Shown one piece after another: positions 16,312-23,788 of a DNA stretch of 64,000 nucleotides. The stretch covers positions 124,001 to 188,000 of the forward strand of contig JAHJCO010000023.1 of the NCBI GenBank assembly GCA_018831265.1. The letters are read 5' to 3'. The position numbers were made by a program, and so were the translations under genes. How positions within the stretch are numbered: the stretch's first letter is position 1; every line of letters begins with the position of its first letter. A model generated the notes under the pieces. The model made no database searches and was not told the DNA's origin. It saw only the letters and a list, made by a program, of their open reading frames with translations. The DNA comes from Actinomycetota bacterium. Its GTDB lineage: Bacteria; Actinomycetota; Geothermincolia; Fen-727; Anoxymicrobiaceae.

Positions 16312-18591
16312 TCACTCGGGCGGGAGCTTGTCGAGCTGCTCCCGGGCGAGCGTTCCGATGTTCCCGTCGGGGTCGAGGTCCGCCGCCTCCTGAAACTCCT
16401 CCCTCGCCTCGCCGGTCTTTTCCAGGCGCAGCCAGGTCAGGCCGAGTATGTAGTGTGCCCTCGCATCTTCAGGGTTTACCTCGATCGCTCTCTCGAGCTC
16501 GACCTGCGCCTTGGGGAGCTCTCCGATCATCAGGTACACTTCTCCCAGGTCCGTCCGAGAGGTGATGTCGTCGGGGTTGGTGATCAGGCATATCTCGAGC
16601 TCGGCGATCGCGCTTGAGTAGTCCCCGGTCATTACGTAGGCGCGGGCGAGGGCGGGCGAGGCGAAGGCGGGTTCGATCTCCCTGGCGGCCGGAAGGTACC
16701 GGACGGTGTCCTCGTACCGGCCAACGGCGTTCAGCGACTGCCCCCAGAGCTCGTACAGCTCGGAGAAGGTCCCACAGCTGTACAGAGTGGGCACATAGAT
16801 GCCGCGCGTGAACTCCTCGATGGTCTCCTGGTATATCCGGTTGGCCTTCTCCCAGTTCTTCCGCCCGAACTCCCTGGCGGCCAGAAGCGCTCGAGGTAGC
16901 AATATGGCCTCCCGCGCGTCGGTGTCCTTGTAGGCGGCGCTGTTCGCGCCGCGCACGGCGGTCGGCCCGGGAGCGATCGGTGCCGTGGCGGCCCCCACGG
17001 GATACAGGCGGTCCAGGTAACCCAGCCAGTCCCACTGCCAGTCGTACTGGATCACCGTGGGATCGGACGTGTAGACGGGCAGGCGGCCGTAGTTCCGCTC
17101 GATTATCTGCACGTAGGAGTCGTCTTTCTTGTCCCCCAAGTACCCCGGTGGATTGACCGCCGCGAGGTCCTGGCCGTGAAAGCCAGGGACGCCCGCCGCG
17201 CTCGCGCTGACGACCCTTACCGTGGGGCGATAGCCCTCGACGTACTGCGTGTACAGCAGGGGGAAGATCACGTTGTCGCTGTCCACCATGATGACGCCGT
17301 CGTCCGACGCTGTATCGAGCATGTTCCTGGCCTGGTCCTCCGCGAAGTGATAGGAGCTCTTGTCCACCTTGTCGTAGTGGATCAGCAGTGAGGCCAGCGG
17401 GCAGAGCATCAGCGCCGATGCGAGCACGGTCGCCACGGTGCCGGCCACCAGGCTGTCCCGCCTGCATCCCCAGTTCCTCACCGCCCTGAGAAGGTACGCG
17501 GCGGCGTAGCCGATCCAGATCGAGACGATCATGTAGGCGGGGTAGTAGAAGTGAGCCCGCAGGACCGGCTCTATCTGCCGGTAGGTCATGACCGAAAGGG
17601 CGGAGAGCAGGAACAGGAAGGCCAGGAAGACGGCGTACTTCTTTCGCCGCTTGAGAAAAGAAGCGATCAAGCCGACGGCGCCCAGCCAGAAGAAATAGGG
17701 GTACTCGGTGGTCAGCGTCCCGAAGAAGCGCCAGAACCTCGCCGGCAGCAGCTTCAGGGGGAGCTTGAACAGGCCCCCGCGCTGGTAGTAGACGGTCATG
17801 TGGTGGATCCATCGGATCGGCGTAGAGGGATCCCCATAGTTGTAGGCGGCCCCCCTGAACGCGGCCACCGGCTCGTAGATGTAGGGCAGGACGCCCAGCG
17901 CGAAGAAGGCGGCCATTCGCGCGAGGTTCCGCGGAGCGAGCACGCGCCGCCAGTCCGTGTCAAGGGCGAAGAAGGCGAACGCGGGCACCAGTATTATGAT
18001 GCTGAAGTGGTTGCCCACGGCCAGCCCGTAGCAGAATGCGATGAGAGCGAGGGTGTTGTCAGCGCTGCTGTCGCGTCCTTCACCCACCAGCCTTTCCCAG
18101 CGCAGGATCAGGACCATCAGCAGGGCTATGAAGAAGGTGTTGATGCTGTAGGACTCCGGGATCACCGACTGGTACCAGTAGGTGTAGGAGAAGGCGAAGG
18201 CGAGCCCCGCCACGGCTCCCCCCGTCCTGCTGTGCGTCATCCTGAACACTACCCTGTAGAGCAGGCAGGTTGTGAGGGCCGCGAACAGCCCGGAGTAGAT
18301 GCTCATCCTGAACGGCAGCGAGCCGAGCGGGAAGATCAGGCTGAAGATCTTGGCGCTCATCAGGTAGGTAGGATAGCCGGGACCGTGTATGTTACCCATC
18401 AGCGCGACGCCCATGAGGAAATCACCCGAGTCGGAGAACGTCACCGCGCGCGCCGCGGTGATGACGTGGAACACCATGGTGGCGGCGAAGAGGGCGGTGT
18501 AGATGAGGGTGTCCGGCTTCTCCTTCAACAGAGAGAGCGTACCGCCCCTTGAGGCCCGGGGCGCGGGGACCGCCACGGTTTTATTTTCCAT
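16312..18591 (-). CDS. DUF2723-type polytopic membrane protein with C-terminal TPR repeats
   Basis: A 759-aa protein. The N-terminal half has about 10-11 transmembrane helices and the DUF2723 signature FSDSGDFLMGVALMGNIHGPGYPTY, resembling lipid-linked-sugar glycosyltransferases of the GT-C fold, with the early acidic loop that carries catalysis there. Residues 600-759 are at least three TPR units (AYVMTGDYSSAIAELEICLI, ARAHYILGLTWLRL). DUF2723 proteins are proposed to transfer sugars to surface proteins. Its place between the pilin and the prepilin peptidase makes pilin glycosylation a reasonable guess. It lies on the opposite strand to the pilus genes and has its own promoter. Confidence 0.82.
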   Translation of the reverse strand: MENKTVAVPAPRASRGGTLSLLKEKPDTLIYTALFAATMVFHVITAARAVTFSDSGDFLMGVALMGNIHGPGYPTYLMSAKIFSLIFPLGSLPFRMSIYSGLFAALTTCLLYRVVFRMTHSRTGGAVAGLAFAFSYTYWYQSVIPESYSINTFFIALLMVLILRWERLVGEGRDSSADNTLALIAFCYGLAVGNHFSIIILVPAFAFFALDTDWRRVLAPRNLARMAAFFALGVLPYIYEPVAAFRGAAYNYGDPSTPIRWIHHMTVYYQRGGLFKLPLKLLPARFWRFFGTLTTEYPYFFWLGAVGLIASFLKRRKKYAVFLAFLFLLSALSVMTYRQIEPVLRAHFYYPAYMIVSIWIGYAAAYLLRAVRNWGCRRDSLVAGTVATVLASALMLCPLASLLIHYDKVDKSSYHFAEDQARNMLDTASDDGVIMVDSDNVIFPLLYTQYVEGYRPTVRVVSASAAGVPGFHGQDLAAVNPPGYLGDKKDDSYVQIIERNYGRLPVYTSDPTVIQYDWQWDWLGYLDRLYPVGAATAPIAPGPTAVRGANSAAYKDTDAREAILLPRALLAAREFGRKNWEKANRIYQETIEEFTRGIYVPTLYSCGTFSELYELWGQSLNAVGRYEDTVRYLPAAREIEPAFASPALARAYVMTGDYSSAIAELEICLITNPDDITSRTDLGEVYLMIGELPKAQVELERAIEVNPEDARAHYILGLTWLRLEKTGEAREEFQEAADLDPDGNIGTLAREQLDKLPPE

Positions 18592-18597
18592 GCCATG

Positions 18598-18625
18598 ATT
18601 ATAGACTCGACCCTGTCTTATTCAA
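18598..18625 (-). promoter_or_regulatory. Promoter of the DUF2723 gene, probably leaderless
   Basis: Reading the minus strand, TTGAAT (18625-18620), a 16-bp spacer and a perfect TATAAT (18603-18598) end only 6 nt before the ATG at 18591. The predicted transcription start coincides with the start codon, and there is no room for a ribosome binding site. Confidence 0.6.
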
Positions 18626-18662
18626 CTCGTACTTGAGACGTCGCCGGCTCGAAAGAGGTTCG

Positions 18663-19790
18663 ATGACCTGGTTCTACTACATCGTCGCCGCGGGACTCGG
18701 TCTGATATGGGGCAGCTTCTTCAACGTGGTCATCTACAGGACCCCCAGGGACGAGGGGCTCGGCCATCGGTCCCGGTGTCCCGAGTGCGGATACACGATC
18801 CGGTGGTACGACAACATACCGCTGCTGAGCTTCGCGTGGCTGCGCGGCCGGTGCCGCAACTGCGGCCGGCCGATATCCTGGACATATCCGCTGGTCGAGG
18901 CTTCCACCGCCCTGCTCTTCGCGCTGTGCTACTGGTGGAGCATCAACGTGGTCCCCGGGCTGCTGGGGATCGAGCCCGGCAGGCCTTTCGTGCCCGAGGT
19001 CATCATCGGGATCCTGCTCGTCTCGGTGGGAGTGGTGGTGGCGGTGGTGGACGTCAGGCACGGCATAGTCCCCGACAGGGTCGTCTTCCCCGGCATGGTA
19101 CTGATACTCGGTGCGGTCCTTGGGCTTGCCTTCTACCGGGAGGAGCCGGTCAGGATAGCGTCGTCGCTAGGGCTCGCCTTCGGGAGCAGCGCCTTCTTCG
19201 CGGCGGTCAGCATCGCCTACGGCGCGGTTCGCATGAAGGGCCGCGAGCCGCTGAAGCCCTCCGACTACAGCATGGCCGCCCCCGAGGAGGGTCGACCCGC
19301 GGAGAGGTCTCCCGGAGAGTCCGTGGTGAGCGTGGGGACGGCGTGGGTGATGCTCGGGATCGGCGTGGTCTTTCTCGCAGGAGCGTTGAGCCTTGCGATA
19401 CCCCTGTACCAACATGATTCCTACGGGACCGCCGTTTCGATAGTGGTCGGCCTCGCGGGCGGTTTCCTGCTCCTGGCCGCCGGCCTGTTGATAGACGCAC
19501 TGACGGCGGGAGAAGACCTGGATGACGTGGAGGAGGTTCCCACGGGCATGGGGATGGGAGACGTCAAGCTCCTTTTCTTCACGGGGCTCGCCCTGGGCTA
19601 CTTCAACTGGGCGCTGATAGTGGTCGAGCTGCTCGTGGCTTCGGTCCTGGGGCTCGTGGTTGGTTTACTCGTCATGGGGTTGAAACGCAAGGAGGCGATC
19701 CCCTTCGGACCTTTTCTGGCGGCTGGGGCGGTTGTCGCTCTGTTCTGGGGGCAACAGCTCATAGACCTCGTGACAAAACTCTATAGGTAA
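18663..19790 (+). CDS. pilD: Prepilin leader peptidase/N-methyltransferase with an inserted segment
   Basis: A 375-aa aspartic membrane protease that cleaves and N-methylates the prepilins. The N-terminal methylase domain carries the zinc tetrad C39, C42 (CPECG) and C64, C67 (CRNCG). Catalytic Asp residues are D130 in VVDVRHGIVPD and D300 in GMGMGDVKLL. It is longer than the usual 250-290 residues: about 100 residues (roughly 185-285) lie between the two catalytic motifs, with a hydrophilic loop and two extra hydrophobic helices. I chose ATG 18663, after AAAGAGGTTCG. It is divergent from the DUF2723 gene, with a 71-bp shared spacer. Confidence 0.95.
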   Translation: MTWFYYIVAAGLGLIWGSFFNVVIYRTPRDEGLGHRSRCPECGYTIRWYDNIPLLSFAWLRGRCRNCGRPISWTYPLVEASTALLFALCYWWSINVVPGLLGIEPGRPFVPEVIIGILLVSVGVVVAVVDVRHGIVPDRVVFPGMVLILGAVLGLAFYREEPVRIASSLGLAFGSSAFFAAVSIAYGAVRMKGREPLKPSDYSMAAPEEGRPAERSPGESVVSVGTAWVMLGIGVVFLAGALSLAIPLYQHDSYGTAVSIVVGLAGGFLLLAAGLLIDALTAGEDLDDVEEVPTGMGMGDVKLLFFTGLALGYFNWALIVVELLVASVLGLVVGLLVMGLKRKEAIPFGPFLAAGAVVALFWGQQLIDLVTKLYR

Positions 19791-19959
19791 TCTATAGACC
19801 CGCACCTGAATCTTGTTGAGAGAGTTCAGCCTTTCGCAGGGGTTTTTTGTATTCGATACCGACCTCCAGACCTCCTTCAAATTGGCCGAAACATGGGGAA
19901 TATTTAGGTATTTGAGAAATACTGCTAAAGAATGTTATTAATGTTGACGAATGAGGATA

Positions 19960-19989
19960 TTGACAACAAGATTGGAGATGGTTCATAAT
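19960..19989 (+). promoter_or_regulatory. Sigma-70-type promoter for the HTH-pilMNO operon
   Basis: A perfect -35 TTGACA (19960-19965), an 18-bp spacer and CATAAT (19984-19989). It is the best consensus promoter seen in the window and points at the HTH gene and pilM. Confidence 0.6.
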
Positions 19990-19999
19990 TTGATTCTCA

Positions 20000-20028
20000 C
20001 GTTAAGATAGAAAGTACTTGTCTTAACG
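20000..20028. promoter_or_regulatory. Inverted repeat, possible operator or leader hairpin
   Basis: CGTTAAGA and TCTTAACG are perfect 8-bp arms 13 bp apart, lying at about +4 to +32 from the predicted start of the promoter just upstream. A regulator binding here, perhaps the HTH protein encoded next, would block transcription. A hairpin in the mRNA is the alternative. Confidence 0.45.
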
Positions 20029-20076
20029 AGTGCATAAGATTTACTGTTTAAGCCTCTTTGACGAAAGTGAGCGGAA

Positions 20077-20247
20077 GTGAGCAGCAAGTTACTTACGGTC
20101 AACGAAGTTGCGAAGATCCTCAGGGTCTCCAACATGACCGTGTACCGGCTCGTCAAGAGCAAGCAGCTTCCTGCGATCCGAGTAGGCAAGAACTACAGGA
20201 TCAAGGAGACCGACGTAGACCGGTACCTGAATCGTGGTTCCGAATAA
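20077..20247 (+). CDS. Small MerR/excisionase-type HTH DNA-binding protein (56 aa)
   Basis: GTG 20077 to TAA 20247. The sequence contains LLTVNEVAKILRVSNMTVYR, LVKSKQLPAIRVGKNYRI and KETDVDRYL. This is the complete helix-turn-helix_17 winged-helix layout found in excisionases and in BldC-like regulators. A stop codon 9 nt upstream in frame fixes the start region, and the preceding GCGGAA is a weak ribosome binding site. It is the first gene behind the strong promoter and 49 nt before pilM. No integrase is nearby, so a transcriptional role for the pilMNO operon is more likely than excision. Confidence 0.85.
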   Translation: MSSKLLTVNEVAKILRVSNMTVYRLVKSKQLPAIRVGKNYRIKETDVDRYLNRGSE

Positions 20248-20296
20248 CCGGCTCCGCCCGATCGTGCTGGTGAGGTTGACTACAGGGGTGAGCTGA

Positions 20297-21361
20297 TTGG
20301 CTAAAGCTGGAGTGGCGATAGGCCTGGACATCAGTACGGGGTCTATCAAGGTCGCGGAGGTGAACGTCGGCCGCAGGGAGCCGATCCTTTCGAACCTGGC
20401 CATCATCATGCTGCCCGACGGCGTTGTGCGCGAAGGTGAGGTCGACGACGCCGCGACGCTCGCAAGCTACCTGAAAGAGCTCTGGAAGCAGAACCGCATC
20501 AGCCGCCGTAAGGTGATCCTGGGCGTATCGAACCAGAAGGTGATCGTCAGGCCCATGGACCTCCCCTACATGCCCGAGGACGAACTGGCCTCCGCGGTCA
20601 AGTACCAGGTCCAGGAGTTCATCCCCATCCCCATCGACGACGCAATCGTCGACTACGAGGTGGTCGACGAGTACATGACGGGCGAGGAGGAGCGCATGCA
20701 GACCGTGCTCCTCGCCGCCGCGCATCGCGAGATGATCCAGTCATTCCTCGACGCGGTGCTCCAGGCCGGGCTGTCACCCGTCGCCATCGAGCTCAAGGCC
20801 TTCGCCATGGTCCGCTCGCTGGTCAAGAAGGAGTACCAGTTCCTCGAGGAGGAGGGCGGCGAGGCCCCCGGCAGCGTCTGCCTCATCAACATCGGCGCGG
20901 GTATCTGCAACATCTGCGTGGTCAAGGAGGGAACGCCCCGTTTCGTGAGAATGCTCATGAGAGGTGGCGACTTCTTCACCAAGCTTCTGTGCGATCACCT
21001 GAACCTCTCACCCGTGGAGGCCGAGGAGATCAAGCGGGGGAGGAGCACGGACAACGACGCCAACGCGCTGCTGCAGCGCGAGATCCAGGCGTTCGTGGGC
21101 GAGATCAGGCGGTCCCTCGAGTACTACATTTCGCAGACCCAGGAGCGAGACCTGAACAAGGTGATCCTCTCGGGAAGCGGTTCCAAGATGATCAACCTGC
21201 CCCTGGAGCTGAACAGGGGCCTGAGGCTGCCCATCGAGATAGGGCACCCCCTGCAGAACGTACAGCTGGGCAAGCTGCCCTATACGCCGGAGGAGCTCGC
21301 CGAGCTGGAGGCGTCCATCGCGGTCAGTGTGGGCCTGGCCCTGAGGGACACGGAGGACTGA
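20297..21361 (+). CDS. pilM: Type IV pilus assembly protein PilM
   Basis: A 354-aa actin-like ATPase fold. It shows the phosphate-1 region GLDISTGSIKVAEV, the PilM-typical VRPMDLPYMPEDELASAVKYQVQEFIPIP, the phosphate-2 region LINIGAGICNICVVK, and an adenosine-region IILSGSGSKM-like segment (KVILSGSGSKM). The start is TTG 20297 after GGGGTGAG. PilM is cytoplasmic and binds the N-terminal tail of PilN, linking the PilB/C motor to the PilN/PilO periplasmic frame. Confidence 0.94.
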   Translation: MAKAGVAIGLDISTGSIKVAEVNVGRREPILSNLAIIMLPDGVVREGEVDDAATLASYLKELWKQNRISRRKVILGVSNQKVIVRPMDLPYMPEDELASAVKYQVQEFIPIPIDDAIVDYEVVDEYMTGEEERMQTVLLAAAHREMIQSFLDAVLQAGLSPVAIELKAFAMVRSLVKKEYQFLEEEGGEAPGSVCLINIGAGICNICVVKEGTPRFVRMLMRGGDFFTKLLCDHLNLSPVEAEEIKRGRSTDNDANALLQREIQAFVGEIRRSLEYYISQTQERDLNKVILSGSGSKMINLPLELNRGLRLPIEIGHPLQNVQLGKLPYTPEELAELEASIAVSVGLALRDTED

Positions 21362-21362
21362 C

Positions 21363-22124
21363 GTGACCAGGATCAACCTTCTCCCTCCAGAGAGAGTAAA
21401 GGAGCGACGCGGGGTTCCGTCCCAGCGCAACTACCTGTGGCTCTCGATCGTGCTCCCCTTGGTGGTCCTGCTGATAATGGGTTTCTGGTGGTTCTCGCTG
21501 GGCTCCCAGATCAATAACAAGAACGAGGCGCTGCAGAAGGCCGACCAGGATCTCAAGGACGTGCAGGCGCAGGTGCAGTCCCTGCAGAAGTACGCGACGA
21601 GGGCGCAGGAGATCGCCACGACCCAGGACACGGTGCTGGCTGCGCTGGGCGGCCGCGTCTACTGGGCGAGGATCCTGAACAACATCGCCATCTTCTGCCC
21701 CACGAATATCTGGCTGGTGGCGCTCAACGGCACCAGCGCGGCTGGCACCTCGGGCTCGGTGACCTTCGACGGTTACGCCCTGCAGTGTCCCAACAGGGAC
21801 CTGGCCGGGTTCTTCCCCGGCGAGCTGGACTATCACCCCGACTACAGGCCTATCGCGGGCTGGCTCGAGCGCATGGCGCAGATCGAGCAGTTCTCCAGGG
21901 TCTGGCTGGCCAGCGCGGAACCGTCGTTCATGATCAACGACGAGAACATCGAGGAGCCGGAGCCTTTCCCCCCGACGACTTTCACCGCCGGAGGGCAGTG
22001 GGTGATGCACTTTAACTCCAGCGCCCAGCTCAATATGGCCTCGGCGGCGATCGGGACGAAGGCGACGGCCGCCCCCGCTTCTCCCACTCCGCAACCCAGC
22101 GAAGGAGAGGGTGAGGCCGAGTGA
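21363..22124 (+). CDS. pilN: Type IV pilus assembly protein PilN
   Basis: A 253-aa bitopic membrane protein. The conserved cytoplasmic tail TRINLLPPERVKERR binds PilM. A single helix at about residues 25-46 is followed by a coiled coil (INNKNEALQKADQDLKDVQAQ) and an alpha/beta ferredoxin-like domain. It is longer than typical PilN (about 180-200 aa) because of a C-terminal Ala/Pro/Glu tail. GTG 21363 lies 1 nt after the pilM stop, and the 3' end overlaps pilO by 4 nt (GTGA). Confidence 0.92.
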   Translation: MTRINLLPPERVKERRGVPSQRNYLWLSIVLPLVVLLIMGFWWFSLGSQINNKNEALQKADQDLKDVQAQVQSLQKYATRAQEIATTQDTVLAALGGRVYWARILNNIAIFCPTNIWLVALNGTSAAGTSGSVTFDGYALQCPNRDLAGFFPGELDYHPDYRPIAGWLERMAQIEQFSRVWLASAEPSFMINDENIEEPEPFPPTTFTAGGQWVMHFNSSAQLNMASAAIGTKATAAPASPTPQPSEGEGEAE

Positions 22125-22807
22125 GCATATTCAGGCGTCCGGCTATTGCGCTGCTGATCGGCCTCCTGCTCGCCATCGTGGTGGGCGCGCTCGGTTACTT
22201 CCTGCTGGTCGGGCCCCGGAAGGGGACCATCGACGACAAGCAGAAGGACATCGAGGCAAAGCAGCAGCAGATCGAGACCGAGAAGGGCAACCTGCGTCAA
22301 CTGCAGGATATCAAGAACCACGCGGCCGAGTACGAGGCCCAACTCGCGCAGCTGCAGGCCAAGATACCCAAGGAGCCGGACCTGCCTTCGCTGATCAGGA
22401 ACATCCAGGCGGCGGCGGACCCCGGCAGCGGCGCCGGTGTGCCCTGGCTGTCGTTCGCTCCCGGGGAGATAGCAGCGGGAGAGGGCGGGGCCTTCCAGCA
22501 GTTCACCTTCAGCATGAGGGCGGGCGGGTTCTACGACGAAATAGTGGACCTGATATACCGCATGGAGAGATTCGCCAGGGCAGTCGTAATAGACACCGTC
22601 AACATAGTGCAGAGCGCGGGGTTCCTGCAGAGGACCTACGACCTGAACCTGGGCGTGGTCCAGATGGACCTCACGGCCAAGGCCTTCACCTTCGCCCCGG
22701 TAGCGCCGGGCGAGGGCGGAGCTGTGACGCCCACGACGCCTACTCCGGGCACCACGCCTTCGTCGACCGCTCCGCCGACGAGCACCGCTCCGGGCACGTC
22801 ACCATAG
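22121..22807 (+). CDS. pilO: Type IV pilus assembly protein PilO
   Basis: A 228-aa protein. It has one transmembrane helix (residues 8-32), a coiled coil rich in Lys/Gln (DDKQKDIEAKQQQIETEKG), the short conserved IPKEPDLPSLIRNIQAAAD stretch, then a beta-rich domain with FSMRAGGFYDEIVDLIYRMERFARAV as in PilO/GspM relatives. A Thr/Pro-rich tail ends the protein. It pairs with PilN to form the inner-membrane alignment complex. GTG 22121 overlaps the pilN stop. Confidence 0.92.
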   Translation: MSIFRRPAIALLIGLLLAIVVGALGYFLLVGPRKGTIDDKQKDIEAKQQQIETEKGNLRQLQDIKNHAAEYEAQLAQLQAKIPKEPDLPSLIRNIQAAADPGSGAGVPWLSFAPGEIAAGEGGAFQQFTFSMRAGGFYDEIVDLIYRMERFARAVVIDTVNIVQSAGFLQRTYDLNLGVVQMDLTAKAFTFAPVAPGEGGAVTPTTPTPGTTPSSTAPPTSTAPGTSP

Positions 22808-22833
22808 GATCCCGACGAGCCGAGAGGTAGAGT

Positions 22834-23457
22834 ATGGGTAGCCAGGTCAAGAAGATGAAGCCGAAGAAGAACGCGGAAGGCGAGGAGCGCAGGCTGGCGC
22901 TGATCGCCGGTGCGCTGGTCGTCTGCCTGGCCGTTGTGCTGGCGGTGTTCCTGCTGGTATCGGGTGGGGATTCCAAGAAGCCGATTAAGAGGCTCTCGGC
23001 GCAGACCAGCCCCGCGGGCTCCACCGCGCCGGGGGCGTCGGCCCCCACCACCGTCCCCAAGGTGGATATTTCGCAGGTCGAGGTCCCGCCCCTGTCGATA
23101 TATCGCAGGCGTAACCCGTTCAGGCCGCTGGTGCAGGTCATCCACCAGGTCACCACGGCGACCGAGGTCACCGGGACCGCGGGAGCGGGGATCATCAGGG
23201 TGCCCGACGACATCGAGTGGGGCTCCGACGCGGGTAAGGTCGTCTCGACGGCCCTGACGTGTGAGGGCATCACCAAGCAGGGCGGCAAGGCGTTCGCCAG
23301 GATACGCGTGGGCGATCAGGTCTTCGACCCCGTAGCCGTGGGCGACGTCTTCGCCCAGAACTACAAGCTGCTGTCGATAGGGAACGACTCCAGCGTTACC
23401 ATCCTGTACGGCGACGAGCGGGTGACCATCTTCGCCGGTCAGTCGATATACTGGTGA
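22834..23457 (+). CDS. PilP-like membrane-anchored pilus assembly protein
   Basis: A 207-aa protein with a Lys-rich cytoplasmic N-terminus, one helix at about residues 26-47, a Ser/Pro/Ala linker (65-88) and a small beta domain beginning at the RRRNPFRPL motif. That motif marks PilP/GspC-type proteins (YRDPFRPL). The C-terminal half reads ARIRVGDQVFDPVAVGDVFAQNYKLLSI and VTIFAGQSIYW. Position after pilMNO supports a PilP-like role, although Actinomycetota lack the outer-membrane secretin that PilP contacts in Proteobacteria. It is the last gene before a terminator. Confidence 0.75.
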   Translation: MGSQVKKMKPKKNAEGEERRLALIAGALVVCLAVVLAVFLLVSGGDSKKPIKRLSAQTSPAGSTAPGASAPTTVPKVDISQVEVPPLSIYRRRNPFRPLVQVIHQVTTATEVTGTAGAGIIRVPDDIEWGSDAGKVVSTALTCEGITKQGGKAFARIRVGDQVFDPVAVGDVFAQNYKLLSIGNDSSVTILYGDERVTIFAGQSIYW

Positions 23458-23518
23458 GGTGGTGGCCCGGGCTTGACCGAGGGGGCCGGTGAGGAGCCGG
23501 CCGTAAATACAGACTGGG

Positions 23519-23550
23519 CGGCGCCACCGACAGGGCGCCGTTTCTTATTT
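23519..23550 (+). terminator. Rho-independent terminator after the pilMNO operon
   Basis: CGGCGCC (23519-23525) pairs with GGCGCCG (23534-23540) around an 8-nt loop, followed by TTTCTTATTT. Confidence 0.8.
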
Positions 23551-23585
23551 GGGAGAAGTGGTTGATCAACCCATGGACGAGCTGT

Positions 23586-23753
23586 GGGGTCGGACGTTTG
23601 CAGTGCCGTTGGAGCACGCCGATTCATACAACCGGGGGGTCAGACGTTTGCAGTGCTGTTGGAGTACGTTGATCTCGATAAGGATATGACGCAATGAAAA
23701 CGTCTGACGCCCCTCTATTCTTGAAAATGAACGCAATGAAAACGTCCGACGCC
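23586..23753. repeat. Nested palindromic GTCGGAC-type elements
   Basis: The outer element runs from GGGGTCGGACGTTTGCAGTG (23586) to CAATGAAAACGTCCGACGCC (ending 23753). The inner one runs from GGGGTCAGACGTTTGCAGTG (23636) to GCAATGAAAACGTCTGACGCCCC (ending 23713). The ends are the same inverted motif seen at 1070-1142 and 1231-1303. Inner and outer copies have co-varied: GTCAGAC faces GTCTGAC, and GTCGGAC faces GTCCGAC. Confidence 0.85.
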
Positions 23754-23788
23754 GCTCTGTGTTTGGGAGTACGACGGGGGAGATGCTG

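Larger units (their letters stand above)
19791..20076. other. AT-rich 286-bp spacer between pilD and the HTH gene
   Basis: This is one of the few clearly AT-rich stretches in the window. It holds a T6 run behind a weak stem (19820-19841) that may end the pilD transcript, a TTGACG at 19943, the strong promoter at 19960-19989 and an inverted repeat at 20000-20028. No open frame has coding character. Confidence 0.6.

Noticed and set aside
16275..16565. Plus-strand open frames within the DUF2723/TPR gene
   Set aside because: Shadow frames; the minus-strand frame has clear transmembrane and TPR patterns.
20077..20247. Excisionase of an integrated element
   Set aside because: No integrase, attachment-site duplication, tRNA or phage gene nearby; gene sits in the pilus operon.
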